From Paenibacillus sp. G2S3 (GTDB taxonomy: Bacteria; Bacillota; Bacilli; Paenibacillales; Paenibacillaceae): a stretch of 64,000 bases of DNA. The stretch spans positions 1,302,001 to 1,366,000 of the forward strand of contig NZ_CP126095.1 in NCBI RefSeq assembly GCF_030123105.1, written 5' to 3'. A program made the translations under genes and the position numbers. The notes beneath the pieces are model-generated. The model was not told the DNA's origin, did no database searches, and saw only the letters and a program-made list of their open reading frames with translations. Shown here in pieces: positions 43,625 through 52,512 of this stretch. How positions within the stretch are numbered: the first letter of the stretch is position 1; every line of letters starts with the position of its first letter.

Positions 43625-44617
43625 ATGGGGTACGGGTACTGGATTAGGGGGAAGACGAAGGAAGAAGGCAGCATGGTAGTAGAAGCGGCGATGGTTCTTC
43701 CGATCTTCTTACTGTTTGTTCTGTTCCTAATTTCTATTGTACAGATGACCTTGTATTCGACAGCCTTACAAAGCACAGCATCCGATACTGTGAAATCTAT
43801 TTCAACGCATATTTATCCGGCAGCTTTGGCGGTGCAGAAATGGGGGGCAACAATTGAAACTGGTGCAGATCCAGTGAAGGACGGAACGGATCTATCCACT
43901 GGCAATCAAGCTGAATCGAATTGGACGATTCCTCGCTTGTCACTTACAGATTGGGGCAGTAGTTATGCAATGTCATTACCTAAGCCGCTGAATGAGTGGG
44001 TCATGTCGGCTTTAGAGAAGGGCGAGGGACCTCTGCAGAAGCTACAGGCTGAGACCTCTGAAAGTGTACTGGATCTAGCCATTAAGCCCTTATTGAAGCC
44101 GTATCTATCATCAGACTTACTGGATTATGATCGAATTCATGTATCCAACATTATCGTGCCTGAGTTAAAGAAGAGTACCCGACCTTACTTTGGATTGGTT
44201 GTTAGTTATGAACTGCCGATGAAGGTGCCCTTTCTTAACCAACGCATTGTACTTGAGGCAAGTGCTGTTGAACGTCTTTGGATCGGGGATACAGGAGAGG
44301 GTACAAATAAGGGCAATGATGGCACTGGCCAACCAGAGGATTTTATTAAGATTTTGGAGAAACCGAATCCAGCTGTAGCCAATAAGCAAGGCAAAGTTCG
44401 TGCTAAAATTCCGCCGAATGCTTCCGCTAGCTTATCCGTTTTTTATAAAAGCGGGGGAAGTACTGCTAAATATTTAGGCTGGAAACAAGCGGATGCGGAC
44501 GGATATATCGAGTGGGAGTGGAAAATTGGTGTGAATACCACACCGGGCTCGTGGCCATTTGTAATTCAGCTTGATGACGGTAGATCTATTGAGGTCATGT
44601 TCACAGTAGTGAAATGA
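43625..44617 (+). CDS. TadE-like pseudopilin with beta-rich domain, operon 1
   Basis: A 330-residue protein. The N-terminal EEGSMVVEAAMVLPIFLLFV segment has the Gly-S-x-x-x-E prepilin pattern and a hydrophobic helix, as in TadE proteins. The exposed part ends with a compact domain (about 250-330, LSVFYKSGGSTAKYLGWKQA) that looks like a beta-sandwich. Role in pilus initiation is inferred. Ribosome site AGGAGG precedes the ATG; the gene follows the large one after 18 bp. Confidence 0.8.
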   Translation: MGYGYWIRGKTKEEGSMVVEAAMVLPIFLLFVLFLISIVQMTLYSTALQSTASDTVKSISTHIYPAALAVQKWGATIETGADPVKDGTDLSTGNQAESNWTIPRLSLTDWGSSYAMSLPKPLNEWVMSALEKGEGPLQKLQAETSESVLDLAIKPLLKPYLSSDLLDYDRIHVSNIIVPELKKSTRPYFGLVVSYELPMKVPFLNQRIVLEASAVERLWIGDTGEGTNKGNDGTGQPEDFIKILEKPNPAVANKQGKVRAKIPPNASASLSVFYKSGGSTAKYLGWKQADADGYIEWEWKIGVNTTPGSWPFVIQLDDGRSIEVMFTVVK

Positions 44618-44641
44618 GTGAAAGGGAAAGGAGTGTAATCC

Positions 44642-45151
44642 ATGGCGGAGTGGGCATTCTGGGGATGTCTGCCGTTTCTGGCAGCTGCATTTATTACGGA
44701 TCTAAAGTCGATGAGAATACCAAACTGGATCACTGTGTCAGGCTTGCTTGCTGGTCTGCTTGCTCAAGTGCTGATGAGTGGCTGGGATGGACTGCTGAAG
44801 GCTGGTGTGGGTGCTGCTGCAGGATTTTCAGTGCTTCTGATCATGCATTTGATAGGGGCGGTTGGCGCGGGAGATGTTAAGCTTTTTGCCGGGATCGGGG
44901 CGTGGACAGGAATAATGTTTACATTGCAGGTCGTGATGTACTCCGTTCTGTTCGGAGCTTTAATAGGCTGGCTAATTGTTATAAAGAGACGGGAGACAGG
45001 TAGGCGTACGCGTAAGGTTATTAACACAATTTCTGGATTTATATTATTGAAGAGTTCATTCCTAGTAAGAAATAAAGATAGTGAGCTGTTGAGATTTCCT
45101 TTCATGCTGGCTGTAATCCCTGGGACCATATGCGCTTATCTTTATTTTTAA
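44642..45151 (+). CDS. prepilin peptidase TadV/CpaA-like (A24 family)
   Basis: A 169-residue membrane aspartyl protease that should cleave Flp and TadE-like prepilins. Catalytic Asp20 lies in ITDLKSMRIPNW and Asp78 in the GxGD motif GAGDVKLFAGIG. It has about four to five membrane helices and lacks the methylase part of PilD, as usual for TadV. This is the only prepilin peptidase seen in the window. AAAGGAGTG precedes the ATG. Confidence 0.92.
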   Translation: MAEWAFWGCLPFLAAAFITDLKSMRIPNWITVSGLLAGLLAQVLMSGWDGLLKAGVGAAAGFSVLLIMHLIGAVGAGDVKLFAGIGAWTGIMFTLQVVMYSVLFGALIGWLIVIKRRETGRRTRKVINTISGFILLKSSFLVRNKDSELLRFPFMLAVIPGTICAYLYF

Positions 45152-45169
45152 AATAGGAGGTGGTGATGC

Positions 45170-46828
45170 TTGTTGTACGGATTAACCCGTGACTTTATGC
45201 AGCAGGACGGTATATATATGATGCTTGGCGAACCAGAAGGGATGCCGGTGGGTAAGCTTAATATGGTTCAAGCTCGTATGCTGATGAACACCGAAATTCC
45301 TCATCATTTAAGGTTATTACTTAGGGAAGTCGATTTGAAGGTTACCCTGGAATATGCTGTTCTGCGCAAAAAAATGCTCAGTCGTTTGCTCAAAAGTGAG
45401 AAGCTGAGCATGACCTCATTTTTTGGCTTACTTCTGCAAATTGCGCAGGGGATGGAAGATGGCAGGTTATTTATGCTGCGGGCGGATCAGTATGCTTTGC
45501 ATGAGGATTATATTTTTATTGAAGGCTCGTTGCAGAGTGGTAAGGTATACCTCACCTATATCCCTGTTCAGGGGAATGACCCTGCTTCTAAGCTGAGAGA
45601 GTCTCTCAGAGCGCTAATCATGGTGATGATGGCGTCTATCACAGAGCTTACTGGCAGTGGTGTTCAAAGAGTATTGCAATACTGTGGGGAAGAAGAATTT
45701 ACACCAGCGGGCTTAAAGGGTCTTCTTTCAGAGCTGTTGACAGAGGGCGACTCTATTAGAGGGCAATTCAGTAGTAACGAAGAAATGGCATCCACATCAC
45801 CTAAAATGACAGAAGCACGTCTGGTAGAACCTGAAAGACGAATGCACGAGAGAGCAAGGGAACTGTTTGTGAATGAGGCAGCTGCTCCCCAGAAAAAAAT
45901 AAGTGAGCGGAACGAGGAAAAGGGTCTGCATACGCAACAGAACTCAGCTCCGCGGTTAAGCAGCTATTCTAGTCCCAGCTATAGGATGAAAGAAGAGGAG
46001 AGTTCGCTTCGGTCTACGGACGATAATCAGTTGACGAATTCACAATCCTCAAGCTCAAGAACTTATGTAATTCTAGGGTGCTTATTGGGAGATGCATTAT
46101 TATGGAAATTCCTATATTTGAATAGTCCAAAGCCATTATGGCTAGCCGTTTGTGGAATCGCAACGATCGCATTGGCTGCCTTAAGCTGGATGGTATGGAG
46201 CGGAAGGATAAGGTTTGGAAGTAACGAAGATAAGGATCATACAAGTGAGGATTCTGCTGAAGATGCAAACTGGAGTCCGAGTCGAAGAGAATTGGAGTGG
46301 AATTTCGGTAGGAATCCTGTGAACACTGCGCGTCCTGCAGCAACGATTCCAAAGGTAGATCAGCATCCATCCGATCCATTATCTAGCATTCCATCAGCAC
46401 GATCTGAATCAAGAGCAGAAGAATCTAGTTTTGTAACACCACCAGCGCCTATAGCCCCAACCGCTTTATTATCACGGGAGGAAACACCTGAACAAGACAA
46501 ACGCAATGAGAAGCTAGCTCGAAATGTTCCTTATCTCAAAAGAAGCGATGAGGAAGAAGCAGAGTCGGAAACCATAGCGTTAAACCGAACTAGCTTTATC
46601 ATTGGCCGATCGGCAGAAGTAGCTCAGTATGTAGAAAGATCAGAAGGAGCTTCAAGAGTACATGCGGAGATATCTAGGAGCCCAAGCGGATACGTACTTA
46701 AGGATCTCGACTCCAGAAATGGAACGCTTTTTCAAGGCGAAGCCATGATCCCTTACAAAGAGTACCCGCTGTCAGAGGGGACCGTATTTAAGATTGTAAA
46801 AGGAAGTTACACATTCCACATGGGATGA
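45170..46828 (+). CDS. DUF6382 and FHA-domain protein, operon 1
   Basis: A 552-residue protein. The first 180 residues (DUF6382-like, with YGLTRDFMQQDGIYMMLGEP) are cytosolic; two hydrophobic helices lie at about 295-345; the end (about 470-552) is an FHA phosphothreonine-binding domain with IIGRSAEV, SRVHAEISRS and LDSRNGTLFQG motifs. Proteins of this type close many Firmicute Tad operons and probably connect pilus activity to Ser/Thr kinase signalling. The start is TTG with AGGAGG 9 nt upstream. Confidence 0.82.
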   Translation: MLYGLTRDFMQQDGIYMMLGEPEGMPVGKLNMVQARMLMNTEIPHHLRLLLREVDLKVTLEYAVLRKKMLSRLLKSEKLSMTSFFGLLLQIAQGMEDGRLFMLRADQYALHEDYIFIEGSLQSGKVYLTYIPVQGNDPASKLRESLRALIMVMMASITELTGSGVQRVLQYCGEEEFTPAGLKGLLSELLTEGDSIRGQFSSNEEMASTSPKMTEARLVEPERRMHERARELFVNEAAAPQKKISERNEEKGLHTQQNSAPRLSSYSSPSYRMKEEESSLRSTDDNQLTNSQSSSSRTYVILGCLLGDALLWKFLYLNSPKPLWLAVCGIATIALAALSWMVWSGRIRFGSNEDKDHTSEDSAEDANWSPSRRELEWNFGRNPVNTARPAATIPKVDQHPSDPLSSIPSARSESRAEESSFVTPPAPIAPTALLSREETPEQDKRNEKLARNVPYLKRSDEEEAESETIALNRTSFIIGRSAEVAQYVERSEGASRVHAEISRSPSGYVLKDLDSRNGTLFQGEAMIPYKEYPLSEGTVFKIVKGSYTFHMG

Positions 46829-46856
46829 AGAATACAAGCAAAGAATGTTAATTCTG

Positions 46857-47762
46857 CTATTTTTGGCTTTTCAAATCTTCTAATGCGGTTTGAAGTGTGG
46901 GGAAGGTAAAGATAAAGCCATGTTCTAATGCCGCCGATGGAAGAACGCGTTGTCCTTTGAGCAAGATATCAGACAATTCACCTACTGCTGTTTTTAACAG
47001 GATGGCGGGTAGTGGGAACCAATGCGGCCGTTTGTATACTTTGCCGATCGTTCTACCGAACTCTTCGTTCGTGACCGGATGTGGTGCAGTCGCATTAACA
47101 GGTCCGGTGATGGTGGGATTCTCAACACAAAAATCGATTAGACGGACGATATCCGTCAGGTGAATCCAGGATACCCACTGGTTTCCCGCGCCGATATTAC
47201 CACCAAAGCCCAGTAAATAGGGAAGCTTCATCTTGGGGAATGCTCCGTTTCGGTTACCGAGCACAACCCCAGTACGCAATTTGATCATACGGATATTCTT
47301 GTATGCTTCATCAGTAGCCTCTTCCCAGGTCTTAACCACTTCAGAAGGGAAGTCCATGACATGGGCTGGTGATGATTCACTAAAGGTATCTTGCAAAGAG
47401 GTTCCGTAAATAGCCACAGCGGACGCCTGAATGACTACAGAAGGTTTGTGTTTCAAACGGGCGAGTAGTTTAGCTGCTGCGGAAACGGTTGCAAGACGGG
47501 ATTGCATAATTGCTTTTTTGCCGCTTGGACTCCAACGCTGGCTAAGAGAAGCTCCAGCAAGATTGACCAAGGCATCCACATTTTCTAAGGGCGTTTGATC
47601 ATTGTTAAGGCTGTCCCATGTGTGGTAACTCAGCTTAGGATGATAAGGTGCAGCCTTAGGTAGATTGCGACCGACGATTGCAACTTCATTGCCTGCTAGT
47701 AGCCAGTATTTTGCTAGTTCGCTGCCAATAAAACCGGTGCCGCCACATATCACATATTTCAT
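46857..47762 (-). CDS. TIGR01777-family epimerase
   Basis: A 301-residue extended-SDR protein: Rossmann start YVICGGTGFIGSELAKYWL (GGTGFIG, residues 7-13), a NLAGASLSQRWSP segment and the C-terminal DUF1731-like region ending with ALEHGFIFTFPTLQTALEDL. Members such as YfhF in B. subtilis are of unproven substrate. It is convergent with Tad operon 1 and only 28 bp lie between, without a clear terminator. Confidence 0.9.
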   Translation of the reverse strand: MKYVICGGTGFIGSELAKYWLLAGNEVAIVGRNLPKAAPYHPKLSYHTWDSLNNDQTPLENVDALVNLAGASLSQRWSPSGKKAIMQSRLATVSAAAKLLARLKHKPSVVIQASAVAIYGTSLQDTFSESSPAHVMDFPSEVVKTWEEATDEAYKNIRMIKLRTGVVLGNRNGAFPKMKLPYLLGFGGNIGAGNQWVSWIHLTDIVRLIDFCVENPTITGPVNATAPHPVTNEEFGRTIGKVYKRPHWFPLPAILLKTAVGELSDILLKGQRVLPSAALEHGFIFTFPTLQTALEDLKSQK

Positions 47763-47802
47763 AAGGTGGGCCTCCGTTCTGAACGCGACATTTGATTAAC
47801 AA

Positions 47803-48267
47803 TCACTTAAACAAATGCTGGTAAGCAGAGTAGTCGATTTTATTCTTTTCGAGAAAATTGACGAGGAAACGATTGTCACGCCGCGGTGTGGCGACTATGT
47901 AACCTTTAATGCAGTGATCACGAGTAACTTCTTTTGCATTACTTTCCACAGCGATCTTACCGATCTCAGCAGCAATGGAATGTTTGGCGATATCGCGAAA
48001 AGGGCTAGGCACAGGCTGAACAAGCTGGTCTAAGAAAGCTTTTGATTCATCACTCCAGAGTGAACGGCTGCGTTCTACCCAGTAATTTTGCCAGTCCAGC
48101 TTTGATTTTCCATCGGCTTTAGGCAGCACCTTTAGGAATTTCCGGAACATAAAAAAACCGCCGATACACATAGAACCCAGCAGCATAAATGTCCAGAAAG
48201 CGATAGAGTTCATGAACCAATTGCTCGGTGTTGCGGATAATAAACCAAGTCCTGATTGGATAGACAT
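47803..48267 (-). CDS. DUF2621 family membrane protein (YneK-like)
   Basis: A 154-residue protein with one N-terminal membrane helix (about 18-42, FMNSIAFWTFMLLGSMCIGG) and a basic cytosolic part in which the segments WSDESKAFLDQLVQPVPSPF and TRDHCIKGYIVATPRRDN are typical for DUF2621, including B. subtilis YneK. The function is not known. It is upstream of the TIGR01777 gene on the same strand. The start at 48267 follows AAAAGGTGGTG; TTG 48288 is less likely. Confidence 0.8.
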   Translation of the reverse strand: MSIQSGLGLLSATPSNWFMNSIAFWTFMLLGSMCIGGFFMFRKFLKVLPKADGKSKLDWQNYWVERSRSLWSDESKAFLDQLVQPVPSPFRDIAKHSIAAEIGKIAVESNAKEVTRDHCIKGYIVATPRRDNRFLVNFLEKNKIDYSAYQHLFK

Positions 48268-48439
48268 GCATACACCACCTTTTGGCAATGAGTATTCTCA
48301 CATAATTTAATCTCATATTAAAGTATAGCTTATTTCCAAAGTTTTGCGAAGCAGAACCCAGCATATTGACCTTGTCTAGATTTATTTTTCTGATCACGGT
48401 AGAATAGGGGGTAATTCGTGAAGGAAAGAGGGAAGAAGT

Positions 48440-49549
48440 ATGCTGAAAATAGGTTCACACGTGTCTTGCTCGGACAAGGGTCTTTTGACCGCAGCAAATG
48501 AAGCAAATGAGTATGGTTCCAGCTCATTTATGATATATACAGGAGCGCCACAGAACACGCGCCGCAAGCCGATTGATGCCATGTATCCCGTTGAAGGGAA
48601 GCAAGCAATGAAAGAAAATGGTGTGGAGGAGATAGTCGTCCATGCACCTTACATTATTAATCTCGCTTCCTACAAAGAGAATACGTATCAGTTGGCCGTT
48701 GATTTCTTGCAAGAGGAAATCCGCCGTACGCATGCGCTTGAGGTCAAGCATATCGTATTACATCCAGGTGCATTTACTGATAAGGATGCTGAGTACGGTA
48801 TCCAGCGGATTGCAGATGGCCTTAATGAGGTACTTGGGGGAACCAATGAAACGGAAGTTCATATCGCCCTAGAAACTATGGCTGGTAAGGGAACAGAGAT
48901 TGGGCGTAGCTTCGAGGAGATTGCTTCTATTATTGATAAGGTTGAACATAACGAGCGTTTGTCCGTATGTCTTGATACTTGTCACATTCATGATGCTGGC
49001 TATGATATCGTTAATGATTTGGATGGCGTTCTAAACAAGTTTGATGAGATTATCGGCTTGAATCGTCTAGGTGTTATCCATATCAATGACAGCAAAAATC
49101 CATGTGGAGCAGGTAAAGACCGTCATACTCCAATTGGCTCGGGTTGGATCGGTTTTGATACAATTAACAAAATCGTCCATCATGAGAAATTGGCAGGTCT
49201 GCCTTTCATTTTGGAGACGCCATGGGTGGGCAAGGATGCTAAGAAACAGCGTCCAATGTATGAGGTGGAGATCGCTTTGCTCCGTGGTAACGTAGCTGAA
49301 CGATTTGGACCGGAGTTTATAGAGGATGTTGAAAAACTGCGTGATTTTTTTGCTAATAAGGAGATCGATTCCCGTCAATATGTGCTTAATGTCTGGGAGA
49401 TGCTGAAGAACGATGCCAAGGCTAAAAAAGCTGATCCACGTGAACCGCTGGAGCGTCTATATGATGAAGTCATCGCTGCCGAGCTGTTCCCTGGGCTGAG
49501 TGAGGAAGCCATTAATCATCGCTTGATTGCATGGTTAGCGGGCAAGTAA
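48440..49549 (+). CDS. nfo: deoxyribonuclease IV (endonuclease IV, Nfo) with C-terminal extension
   Basis: A TIM-barrel AP endonuclease that cuts DNA at abasic sites and helps base-excision repair, including in spores. Conserved metal ligands are seen: [68 protein letters not shown] and FILETPW. The protein has 369 residues, about 75-90 more than typical Nfo (279-297); the extra C-terminal part is helical and basic/acidic ([20 protein letters not shown]). GGAAGAA lies upstream of the ATG. Confidence 0.9.
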   Translation: MLKIGSHVSCSDKGLLTAANEANEYGSSSFMIYTGAPQNTRRKPIDAMYPVEGKQAMKENGVEEIVVHAPYIINLASYKENTYQLAVDFLQEEIRRTHALEVKHIVLHPGAFTDKDAEYGIQRIADGLNEVLGGTNETEVHIALETMAGKGTEIGRSFEEIASIIDKVEHNERLSVCLDTCHIHDAGYDIVNDLDGVLNKFDEIIGLNRLGVIHINDSKNPCGAGKDRHTPIGSGWIGFDTINKIVHHEKLAGLPFILETPWVGKDAKKQRPMYEVEIALLRGNVAERFGPEFIEDVEKLRDFFANKEIDSRQYVLNVWEMLKNDAKAKKADPREPLERLYDEVIAAELFPGLSEEAINHRLIAWLAGK

Positions 49550-49605
49550 GTGCTCTTTCACGCATAAGTTAGACTTCAGATTGCGCATGTAGATGAGAGG
49601 ATGGG

Positions 49606-50514
49606 ATGAGGATCATGGAATTACACGTAAAAAGAAACAATTCGTCAGGTGTTGAGTCTTATTCCAACCGGGCGCGTATGCTCATTTCCTGTCCTGACGG
49701 ACCGGGAATCGTGGCGGCTGTATCACACTTTCTGTATCAGCATGGCGCGAATATTGTGCAGTCGGATCAGTACACCATGGATCCAGATGGCGGAATGTTC
49801 TTCATGAGAGTTGAGTTTGATCTTCCCGAGTTAGGAGATCGTCTGGAAGAAATCCGTTCTTTGTTCGGCGGGGTGGCTGAACGTTTCAAAATGAACTGGA
49901 AAATTTTCAATGTTCGTCATAAGAAAAGATTAGCCATCTTTGTCTCTAAAGAAGACCATTGTCTTGTGGAGCTGCTCTGGCAGTGGCAAGCTGGTGATCT
50001 AGAGGCCGACATTGCTCTCGTCGTGAGCAACCATTTGGATATGAAATCGTATGTCGAATCCTTCGGCATTCCTTTTCACCATATTCCAGTTACTGCTGAT
50101 ACTAAGGCTGAGGCGGAAAAACGTCAGCTTGAGGTCATCGGAGACGACATTGATGTTATAATTCTGGCTCGGTATATGCAGATTATCTCACCGTCGTTTA
50201 TTGAGCACTATCGTCACCAGATTATTAATATTCATCACTCCTTCCTGCCAGCCTTTATTGGTGGTAATCCTTACGCCCAAGCGTACCAACGCGGAGTGAA
50301 GATTATCGGAGCAACTGCTCACTATGTTACAGAAGAGCTTGATGGTGGTCCGATTATTGAACAGGATGTGCAGCGGGTTAGTCACAGTGATGATGTTATC
50401 GAGCTGAAGCGGATTGGACGCACCATTGAGCGGGTTGTTCTGGCTCGTGCGGTGAAATGGCATATCGAAGACCGGATCCTCGTCCATCAAAATAAGACTG
50501 TAGTATTTAAATAA
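49606..50514 (+). CDS. purU: formyltetrahydrofolate deformylase
   Basis: A 302-residue enzyme that hydrolyses 10-formyl-THF to THF and formate, balancing one-carbon units and supplying formate for purine synthesis. It has an N-terminal ACT domain (about 22-100, LISCPDGPGIVAAVSHFLYQ) and a formyltransferase-fold domain with the catalytic IINIHHSFLPAF segment and a conserved Asp in EELDGGPIIEQ. Start could be ATG 49606 or ATG 49615. A 13-bp hairpin follows. Confidence 0.94.
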   Translation: MRIMELHVKRNNSSGVESYSNRARMLISCPDGPGIVAAVSHFLYQHGANIVQSDQYTMDPDGGMFFMRVEFDLPELGDRLEEIRSLFGGVAERFKMNWKIFNVRHKKRLAIFVSKEDHCLVELLWQWQAGDLEADIALVVSNHLDMKSYVESFGIPFHHIPVTADTKAEAEKRQLEVIGDDIDVIILARYMQIISPSFIEHYRHQIINIHHSFLPAFIGGNPYAQAYQRGVKIIGATAHYVTEELDGGPIIEQDVQRVSHSDDVIELKRIGRTIERVVLARAVKWHIEDRILVHQNKTVVFK

Positions 50515-50523
50515 AAGGTTATT

Positions 50524-50568
50524 TTCCGGTGAAAGCCTACGGTATGAACCTGAACGCTTTCACCGGAA
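50524..50568 (+). terminator. long hairpin after purU
   Basis: A 13-bp perfect stem TTCCGGTGAAAGC/GCTTTCACCGGAA with a 19-nt loop. No T-run follows, so it may be an inefficient terminator or an mRNA-stabilising 3' end. Confidence 0.55.
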
Positions 50569-50571
50569 CCC

Positions 50572-50577
50572 TATAAT
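50572..50577 (+). promoter_or_regulatory. -10 box of Tad-like operon 2 (putative)
   Basis: TATAAT about 115 nt before the first gene; a good -35 at the right distance is not seen, so this could need an activator. Transcription would start near 50584 and run through the leader hairpins at 50602. Confidence 0.45.
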
Positions 50578-50601
50578 CTAATAGTTTTCTAAATCTCTAC
50601 A

Positions 50602-50660
50602 GGTAAAAAAGCATTTTACCAGCAGCTTGGCTATTTACGCCAAGGTGCTTTTTGTCGTTT
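50602..50660 (+). ncRNA. leader RNA / attenuator of Tad-like operon 2
   Basis: Hairpin GGTAAAA-AAGCA-TTTTACC (50602-50620), then a second hairpin GCAGCTTGGC/GCCAAGGTGC (50622-50648) ending in TTTTTGTCGTTTT, a Rho-independent terminator. The AAGCA loop (50609-50613) is complementary to TGCTT (50646-50650), 32 nt later; AAAAAGCA with TGCTTTTT would make an alternative 8-bp helix. The same loop, spacing (33 nt) and GGTGCTTTTT end occur before Tad operon 1, so both may be the same regulatory RNA. Class not recognised. Confidence 0.55.
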
Positions 50661-50691
50661 TCAAAATCGGATTTTTAAGGAGGTGGAAGGT

Positions 50692-51435
50692 TTGGCTTTA
50701 CAGCGCGGGCAACTGTTAAAACGCAACTATTTCTTCGCAAGTCTCATTCTGATTACTGGAGTTGGCGGACTGCTGGGCTATGATCTTTATTTCAAGCCCT
50801 ACGTGCTCTCCCGAACCGTGGTCAAAATTAAGGTGGAAGGCGGGGAGCTTCTTCCCAAAAATTATGAGCTGAAAGCAAGTGATTTGTATCTGGATTCTGT
50901 TCAGACCAAGGATATACCTTCCGGTGTAATTACAGACATTGCACAAGTGGAGCACAAAATTACGAATGTAAATCTGACTAACGGAATTATTTTGACTACA
51001 TCGCTAGTGGATGTCAGTGATTTGGAGCCACTGGAGGATGAAGGGATTTTTCCTATACCGAAGGAGGCCATCTATGCCATCAATGGTTCACTGCGCAGTC
51101 GGGATAAGGTAGACATTTATCTTGTAGAAGCTGATCAAGAGAAGCGGAGTGAATCGCTTAGCCCAAATAACAAGAAGGAAGGGCAAGAGCTGATAGAGCA
51201 AAGTCCACTTAGCGAACCGGCAAAGGAGGTGTTTTTATCTGGAGTCACCGTAAACTATGTGCGAACTGAAGACAATAATGATGTGCTGGATTCAGAAAAG
51301 GGCAACAACAATAATCGATTGACTTCGACTGGCAAGGTGGCGACACCAGAATTGAAGCTGAAGAAAAGCGATGGACAACAGCTAGGACAATTTTTAGAGC
51401 AGGGGAAGAAGCTGTGGATCGTACGGGTTGAGTAG
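50692..51435 (+). CDS. CpaB/RcpC-like SAF-domain protein, operon 2
   Basis: A 247-residue protein with one N-terminal membrane helix (about 15-30) and an exported part that opens with a SAF-like fold (KVEGGELLPKNYELKASDLY, VTNGIIL-type turn as NVNLTNGIILTTSLV), as in CpaB/RcpC proteins that line the Tad channel. In Gram-positives a short SAF protein at the head of the operon is usual. The later half is acidic and probably flexible. TTG start, AAGGAGG 9 nt upstream; GTG at 50683 is too close to that site. Confidence 0.72.
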   Translation: MALQRGQLLKRNYFFASLILITGVGGLLGYDLYFKPYVLSRTVVKIKVEGGELLPKNYELKASDLYLDSVQTKDIPSGVITDIAQVEHKITNVNLTNGIILTTSLVDVSDLEPLEDEGIFPIPKEAIYAINGSLRSRDKVDIYLVEADQEKRSESLSPNNKKEGQELIEQSPLSEPAKEVFLSGVTVNYVRTEDNNDVLDSEKGNNNNRLTSTGKVATPELKLKKSDGQQLGQFLEQGKKLWIVRVE

Positions 51436-51447
51436 GAGGGAAGAGCC

Positions 51448-52512
51448 TTGAAAATATTTAGTCTAGGCATAGATCAGTTAACCATTAATGATATCAAAAA
51501 TGCGGGGTTTATTGTTATCACACAAAGTGTACTTCCTGATCCATCTCATGCAGAGGGGCATATGCTAATGGTTACCAGTGACCAGATTCAAGCTCAGTCA
51601 CTTAGCGAACTGCGCCGGAATTATCCGAGCTCAACGATCCTATATGTATATTTGCAAAAGGGAATCAGTGGTTACCAAGCTGTACATATGCTGTGTGAAA
51701 GCTTAGGAATCTATTTTATTCCTCCTCGTTCTACCTCGTCAGCGGTGATAGAAAAAATTCGTTTTATTCTAGACGAGGACGGGGAGGAACGAAGTAATCT
51801 GGTTGGTTTTTTTGGCTCAGGGCCGGGGATTGGCTGTACTAGTGTAGCAAAACTGTTTGCAAGGCGGATTGCCGCAGCAGGCCTTCGTGTTATTGTCCTT
51901 GGACTTGATTTATATGATCCCGGCTATGACCGCAAAGCGACCATTAGTCTGGATAGGCTTCGATCAAGGCTTAAAGGGAAGATGATTCATGATGAGGATT
52001 TCGAGCAATTGATTAAGCAAGACGGCTACTCGTATCTCCCGGGCAATTACGATTACTTGAGCGCACAAGACTATCAGGAGGATGAGATTGAATATTTTTT
52101 GGCTAGAGCTGGAGCAAATGCAGATGTGGTTATTGCTGACTTTGGCTCTATTCCGGAAAGCGCTGCGTGGTATGTCGGAATGCACAAATCGTCACTGCGT
52201 ATGATCGTCACTCATCCCAAGCACGAATACAGGCTCGAACCTCTACTAGAGCTTGCTGGGCATATGGATTTACGGCCACATGATTTTCAGCTGATTATTA
52301 ACCGCAGTAATGTGGAAGAAATATCTTCTCCTAAAAATCTAGCGCTTCGCTTTGGGACTGAAATCTTACTGGAGTTACCTTATTACCAGCCCTTGCAGGA
52401 GAGCTTACCTCTAGGCAAAAAAGAGCTGCAGCATGTGGATGATAAAGTACATTCTCTGCTCGTGTCGATGAGCCTAGCGCCAGAAGCTAAAAAGAAAGGT
52501 ATATTCCTATGA
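51448..52512 (+). CDS. TadZ-like protein with degenerate P-loop, operon 2
   Basis: A 354-residue protein that follows the TadZ/CpaE plan: a receiver-like first domain, then a MinD/ParA-like domain. The P-loop region reads FGSGPGIGCTSVAK (residues 122-135), where the Lys before Thr (as in GKTT) is Cys; the later DVVIADFGSIPES still resembles the Walker B region. ATP binding is therefore doubtful and the protein may act as a static polar or membrane landmark. Its stop overlaps the next start by ATGA. Confidence 0.78.
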   Translation: MKIFSLGIDQLTINDIKNAGFIVITQSVLPDPSHAEGHMLMVTSDQIQAQSLSELRRNYPSSTILYVYLQKGISGYQAVHMLCESLGIYFIPPRSTSSAVIEKIRFILDEDGEERSNLVGFFGSGPGIGCTSVAKLFARRIAAAGLRVIVLGLDLYDPGYDRKATISLDRLRSRLKGKMIHDEDFEQLIKQDGYSYLPGNYDYLSAQDYQEDEIEYFLARAGANADVVIADFGSIPESAAWYVGMHKSSLRMIVTHPKHEYRLEPLLELAGHMDLRPHDFQLIINRSNVEEISSPKNLALRFGTEILLELPYYQPLQESLPLGKKELQHVDDKVHSLLVSMSLAPEAKKKGIFL

